In this document: piece by piece, positions 61,092-64,000 of the stretch
Layout: each line of letters opens with the position of its first letter
How positions within the stretch are numbered: position 1 is the stretch's first letter
NCBI GenBank assembly: GCA_947473045.1
Contig: CANJCO010000015.1
Span: forward strand, 24,946 to 88,945
Direction: 5' to 3'
Length of the DNA: 64,000 bases
Source: Myxococcales bacterium
Lineage (GTDB): Bacteria; Myxococcota_A; Polyangia; Polyangiales; Polyangiaceae
Program-made: the position numbers and the translations under genes
The notes under the pieces: model-generated
Database searches by the model: none
Seen by the model: the letters and a program-made list of their open reading frames with translations, nothing else
Told to the model about the DNA's origin: nothing

Positions 61092-61964
61092 ATGGCAGCG
61101 AAGAAGAGCAACTCGGCGGCACGCACGAAGGCTACAAAAAAGGTAGTTTCGAGCCCAGCAACGGTCGCGACGGCAAAGCGTGTTGCGCTGCAGCAAAAAG
61201 CTGCTTCGAAAAAAACGGGCCCCGCGAAGAAGGCTCCCGCGAAGAAATCGGCGAAGGCTGCGCCTGCAAAGCGCGCTGCGGCCGCCTCCAAAAAGGCGAC
61301 GCCCGCGAAGACGCTCTTGGCGAAGAAGGCTCCAGCCAAGAAGGCTCCAGCGAAGACGGCTCCAGCGAAGAAGGCTCCAGCGAAGAAATTGGCGAAGGCT
61401 GCGCCGGCGAAGCGCGCTGCGGTCGCCTCCAAAAAGGCGATGCCAGCGAAGAAGGCTCCAGCGAAGAAGGCTCCAGCGAAGAAATTGGCGAAGGCTGCGC
61501 CGGCGAAGCGCGCTGCGGCCGCTGCCAGGCCCGTCGCGGCCGAGTCCGCGCCCCGAAAAGCGCCGATCGGCACGCTTCATCAGACGCTGTCGTTTGCTGC
61601 GGCCCCCGAAAAAATTTACGCGGCCCTCCTCGACAGTGAGCAGCACTCCGCGTTTACCGGTGCGCCCGCGCACGTCGAGCCCCGCGTCGGCTCGAAATTC
61701 AACGCGTGGGACGGCTACATTCACGGCGTCATCATGGAACTCGACGCCCCTCGCAGGATCGTGCAGTCGTGGCGCGCGACCGATTTTCCGCAGGGTCATC
61801 CCGTCTCGCGGCTCGAGCTCTCTCTCGAGTCGGACGGCGAGGGCGGCACCACCCTCGAGTTGAACCACAGCGGCCTGCCCGCGGCGACGGTCGAAGGTTA
61901 CGACAAGGGCTGGCACGACTTCTACTGGCAGCCGCTGCGCGACTGGCTCGCGGCGGGTAGCTAG
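61092..61964 (+). CDS. Histone H1-like Lys/Ala/Pro tail fused to an SRPBCC (AHSA1-like) domain
   Basis: A 290-residue protein in two parts. Residues 1 to about 155 are a Lys/Ala/Pro-rich tail of PAKK-type repeats, the composition of eukaryotic H1 tails and bacterial H1-like proteins. Residues about 157-290 form an SRPBCC/AHSA1 domain: HQTLSFAAAPEKIYAALLDSEQHSAFTG, GYIHGVIMELDAPRRIVQSWRATDFPQG, TLELNHSGLPAATVEGYDKGWHDFYW. The tail should bind DNA or polyphosphate non-specifically; the domain has a ligand-binding cavity or could contact Hsp90-like proteins. ATG 61092 is preceded by GGAGG at good spacing. It is divergent from the 60.5-61.0 kb gene. The role is unknown. Confidence 0.8.
   Translation: MAAKKSNSAARTKATKKVVSSPATVATAKRVALQQKAASKKTGPAKKAPAKKSAKAAPAKRAAAASKKATPAKTLLAKKAPAKKAPAKTAPAKKAPAKKLAKAAPAKRAAVASKKAMPAKKAPAKKAPAKKLAKAAPAKRAAAAARPVAAESAPRKAPIGTLHQTLSFAAAPEKIYAALLDSEQHSAFTGAPAHVEPRVGSKFNAWDGYIHGVIMELDAPRRIVQSWRATDFPQGHPVSRLELSLESDGEGGTTLELNHSGLPAATVEGYDKGWHDFYWQPLRDWLAAGS
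61215..61525 (+). repeat. Lys/Ala/Pro-coding degenerate tandem repeats
   Basis: Inside the histone-like tail, a 15-base unit GCGAAGAAGGCTCCA recurs many times. A longer block coding KKxAKAAPAKRAA occurs three times, near 61240, 61384 and 61480, separated by 144 and 96 bases. Homogenised DNA copies show recent expansion by slippage or unequal exchange; the frame is kept. Confidence 0.85.
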
Positions 61965-61969
61965 GCGCC

Positions 61970-62662
61970 TCAGCGCATCGGCGAGGCTGAATCGAGCGGC
62001 ACCGAGATTTGCTCGACCATGATGCCGGTCGGGGTCGACTCAATCCACGTGGCGTGCGCGACGGTCGGCATCGCGCGCGGCTCCACGCCGTCGGGAGCCT
62101 CGCCGATGCTGCCGAGCCCGATGATTCGTACGTCGGCGACGACGCGATCGAAGGGAACGTGACTCATGCCGCAGAGCACAATATCGGCGGGATCGTCGCC
62201 CAGCAGCGCGAGGATTTCGTCGTCGGTCATGTCGTGCGAAATCGCCTCCGAAGCATCTGCGGGAGAGCCGTGAACCATCACGAGCTCCCCGCCGTCCTCG
62301 AGCGTGACGCGGTGCTGCGCGGGAAGCCTCCGCAGGCGTGCGAGCACAGGATCGCCGAGCTCCGCCCGCACGCGCTTCATGCGTTCGAGCATGCGCCGTT
62401 CATGCTCCGTGGTCGCTGAGATGCCTTCCGGGTCGAGCAGCGCGAGGGCGCGATCGGTCACCCCCTGAACGAGCACCGCTCCGGCAGCGTTGAGGCGTCG
62501 CCACGTCTCGGCGGGCTGGGTATGCGCGTCGTCGGCGAGCCCCGAAAACACGATGTCGCCCGCCACAAAAAGCTTTGAAAATGCGCGCTTTTCAGCCGTC
62601 GCGAGGACGGCCGCGAGCGCGCCGAGGTTACCGTGGACATCGGAGACGCAGAGGAATCGCAT
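61970..62662 (-). CDS. Calcineurin-like metallophosphoesterase (YfcE-like) with changed metal ligands
   Basis: A 230-residue phosphoesterase fold: SDVHGN (Asp8, His10), VAGDIV (Asp36), VMVHGSPAD and a final CGMSHVPF. Two usual metal-binding motifs are altered. GNxD is GVTD (67-70, Asn to Val) and GHTH is GMSH (first His to Met). The core Asp/His and the VHGS histidine remain, so one metal site may persist while two-metal catalysis is doubtful. Similar proteins cleave phosphodiesters or nucleotides. Start ATG 62662. It converges on the histone-like gene with a 5-base gap. The 90 bases before it hold a T7 run and no gene. Confidence 0.78.
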   Translation of the reverse strand: MRFLCVSDVHGNLGALAAVLATAEKRAFSKLFVAGDIVFSGLADDAHTQPAETWRRLNAAGAVLVQGVTDRALALLDPEGISATTEHERRMLERMKRVRAELGDPVLARLRRLPAQHRVTLEDGGELVMVHGSPADASEAISHDMTDDEILALLGDDPADIVLCGMSHVPFDRVVADVRIIGLGSIGEAPDGVEPRAMPTVAHATWIESTPTGIMVEQISVPLDSASPMR

Positions 62663-62752
62663 AGTCGAGCGGCACTGTGCACCGGCGCTCGCTCAACGTC
62701 CATCGCGGCGCGAGGCGCGGGCCGAATTGCGGGCTCGTGCAGAGGGGTTTTT

Positions 62753-63784
62753 TTACTTGCGAGGATGGGCGATGAAGAACGCGAGCACTTCTTGTCCCCA
62801 TACGAAGGCGTTCGGAGCTGTGCAGCCCAGCGCATCCCAGACCGTTCCGGTGTGAGCGTCTGCGCCGGGCATGCAGTGGCCCTGATTGGTCGCGAGAGGG
62901 CCGAACGGGTCGGTCGCGTACGCGTGCGTCAAGACCTCGAACGTGTTCCCCGCGTTTCCGACGTAGCGGTCGCGCTCATAGGTGATGTCGCCCGCGATTT
63001 TCTGTTTCTGACCGCCCCAGGCCGCGACGACCGACGCGACTTGTGGCGCCGAGCACCAAGCGGGAACGATCGCGTCTTTGGTTCCGGCGACAAAGAGAAC
63101 ATCTATCGGCGATGACGGCTTGTCGGCGCCCGCGAACGAGCAGCTGCCGTTGAAGTTGCCCGCGGGGCAGCCCGCTTGCCCGGCGGCTCCGGGAGCAGCC
63201 GAAGCGAGGACGTCGGCATGCGCGCAGATGAGACGCCACGTCATGTAGCCGCCTTGCGAGAAGCCGGTGACGTGCACCCGTTTCGCATCGGTCGCGAATG
63301 CGCCGCGCACGCTCGTGAACGCCGACCATACGGCCGTATCGTCGGAGTCGAACCATGTTGGACCCAATGACGAGCTCTGCGGGGCATCGGGTTGTACGAC
63401 GACGTAGCCGGCTGCGTTCCCGTTGGCGCGCAGTCGCGTGTTGGCGTCTTCGACCTCGGCGTTCATGGAGAGGCCGTGAATGTCGAGGATGATGCCGCAG
63501 GGCTGGCTCACGCACGCTACGGGGGCGGCGATCGTCAGCGCGACGCCGCTACAGGTCACGTGTTGCACGCCGGCGACCCGCGGGATCGCGCACGCCCCGG
63601 CTTCGACGACGACGCCGCCTTCTGAGCTGCCATCGCGGAGGCCGCCGCCGTCGGCTTCAACCGCGGACCGGCCATCCGATGCGGCCGCGTCCAGCGTCGA
63701 GCCCCCGCCGTCGGATGCCGTGACGTCTGCTGCGCTGCCGCAAGCCAGCAGCAAGAACGCGACCGGAGTGACGCTGGCCTTCAT
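62753..63784 (-). CDS. Lipoprotein esterase of the PHB depolymerase/feruloyl esterase type
   Basis: A 343-residue lipoprotein with lipobox LLLAC (Cys15), then an Asp/Gly/Ser-rich linker to about residue 65. The hydrolase domain has oxyanion strand ILDIHGLSM, nucleophile Ser176 in GFSQGGYMTW, acid Asp237 in VAGTKDAIVP and a late NQGHCMPG histidine (about 307). Paired cysteines (for example in CSGVAL, QPCG, AGCPAGNFNGSC and SAPWC-like positions) suggest extracellular disulphides. These enzymes cleave extracellular polyesters or feruloyl esters; the substrate is not fixed by sequence. ATG 63784 is chosen over TTG 63796. It is related in fold, not closely in sequence, to the 983-residue esterase. 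Confidence 0.82.
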   Translation of the reverse strand: MKASVTPVAFLLLACGSAADVTASDGGGSTLDAAASDGRSAVEADGGGLRDGSSEGGVVVEAGACAIPRVAGVQHVTCSGVALTIAAPVACVSQPCGIILDIHGLSMNAEVEDANTRLRANGNAAGYVVVQPDAPQSSSLGPTWFDSDDTAVWSAFTSVRGAFATDAKRVHVTGFSQGGYMTWRLICAHADVLASAAPGAAGQAGCPAGNFNGSCSFAGADKPSSPIDVLFVAGTKDAIVPAWCSAPQVASVVAAWGGQKQKIAGDITYERDRYVGNAGNTFEVLTHAYATDPFGPLATNQGHCMPGADAHTGTVWDALGCTAPNAFVWGQEVLAFFIAHPRK

Positions 63785-63821
63785 GATGCAGCCCAATTAG
63801 CACGAGGCTGCGCGGCGCGCG

Positions 63822-63998
63822 TTACCGGCGATTGGCCCGCCGCGGCTTGCGCAGCTTCAGGCTTTCTCTGAGAGCGTCGAGCTCCCGCCGCATCGCAGCC
63901 ACCTCGGATCCGCTGCTCGCCTCTTCGGGTGGCGGCCCGGCCGATCCACTGCGCTCGGGTGGCTGAGCGCCCAGGAACATGCCGGCCAACGCGCTGCC
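63822..63998 (-). CDS. C-terminal fragment of an unknown protein (5' end outside window)
   Basis: The minus-strand frame is open from the window end to a TAA at 63822-63824 and encodes 59 residues. It begins GSALAGMFLGAQPP, continues through a Pro/Glu/Ser-rich linker and ends in a short basic amphipathic helix (AMRRELDALRESLKLRKPRR). The helix-rich, basic tail suggests a coiled-coil or nucleic-acid/polyester-granule-associated end, but no family can be given from this piece. Confidence 0.5.
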   Translation of the reverse strand, partial: GSALAGMFLGAQPPERSGSAGPPPEEASSGSEVAAMRRELDALRESLKLRKPRRANRR

Positions 63999-64000
63999 CA

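Noticed and set aside
61000..61916. A minus-strand frame encoding Leu/Arg/Trp/Gly repeats (SLLRWSL-type) opposite the histone-like gene
   Set aside because: The repeats are the reverse complement of the Lys/Ala/Pro-coding repeats; the SRPBCC domain and the GGAGG-preceded ATG place the real gene on the plus strand.
62740..62752. T7 run as a plus-strand terminator
   Set aside because: No GC hairpin precedes it at the right distance and no plus-strand gene ends there; both flanking genes are on the minus strand.

Overview
The window is GC-rich, gene-dense bacterial DNA. It carries many secreted lipoproteins with Asp/Gly-rich leaders, choice-of-anchor-L, IPT and IgGFc-binding type surface proteins, two-component proteins without input domains, a BamA with a five-POTRA layout, a complete set of late mevalonate genes and a bacterial topoisomerase VI pair. 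Together these point to a myxobacterium (Myxococcota), probably of the Polyangiales. That placement is inferred from gene content; there is no rRNA gene here. I see no transposase, integrase, phage gene, CRISPR array or natural-product assembly line, so the window reads as chromosomal backbone with lineage-specific surface genes.

Layout. 1-3.4 kb: a glutamate-cysteine ligase faces a three-gene operon of GAF protein, CheY-like receiver and a divergent TrpF homologue. 3.4-10 kb: isoprenoid block. A type 2 IPP isomerase is divergent from a tightly coupled operon of prenyl diphosphate synthase, mevalonate kinase, diphosphomevalonate decarboxylase, phosphomevalonate kinase and HMG-CoA reductase. 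Only HMG-CoA synthase is missing for the route from acetoacetyl-CoA to C15/C20 prenyl diphosphates. 10-11.3 kb: a soluble hybrid histidine kinase and a tRNA-Leu(GAG). 11.4-19.6 kb: small secreted protein, LPG-synthase-type membrane protein, CpsB-like phosphatase, glycogen synthase, hotdog thioesterase and a large isoleucyl-tRNA synthetase with an insertion after its KMSKS loop. 19.6-27 kb: helical-repeat protein, HELGH metallopeptidase, and two coupled surface lipoproteins (IgGFc-binding and IPT/TIG).

27-31 kb: BamA and a Spinster-like MFS transporter. 31-34.4 kb: topoisomerase VI subunits B and A in one operon. 34.5-39 kb: two tandem choice-of-anchor-L lipoproteins converge on a PNGase F-like lipoprotein, and the gap between them is filled by a striking array of six alternating half-sites. 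39-45 kb: metal-type RND efflux adaptor and pump, then a lone biotin carboxylase. 45-50.8 kb (minus strand): ribbon-helix-helix regulator, LepA, an active/inactive pair of M16 peptidases and a methyltransferase. 51-54.5 kb: paired Asp-rich lipoproteins, and a cupin and a pseudouridine synthase whose divergent start codons abut. 54.5-64 kb: a large serine esterase with two small partner genes, a nitrilase-family amidohydrolase, a MerR-HTH/TPR fusion, a histone H1-like tail fused to an SRPBCC domain, a phosphoesterase with altered metal ligands and a second esterase lipoprotein.

Strand switches are frequent and convergent genes often share or abut stop codons. Within operons, start/stop overlaps (GTGA, ATGA, TTGA) show translational coupling. 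Many genes occupy stretches where several frames are open, so starts were chosen from homology, overlaps and Shine-Dalgarno matches rather than from maximal open frames.
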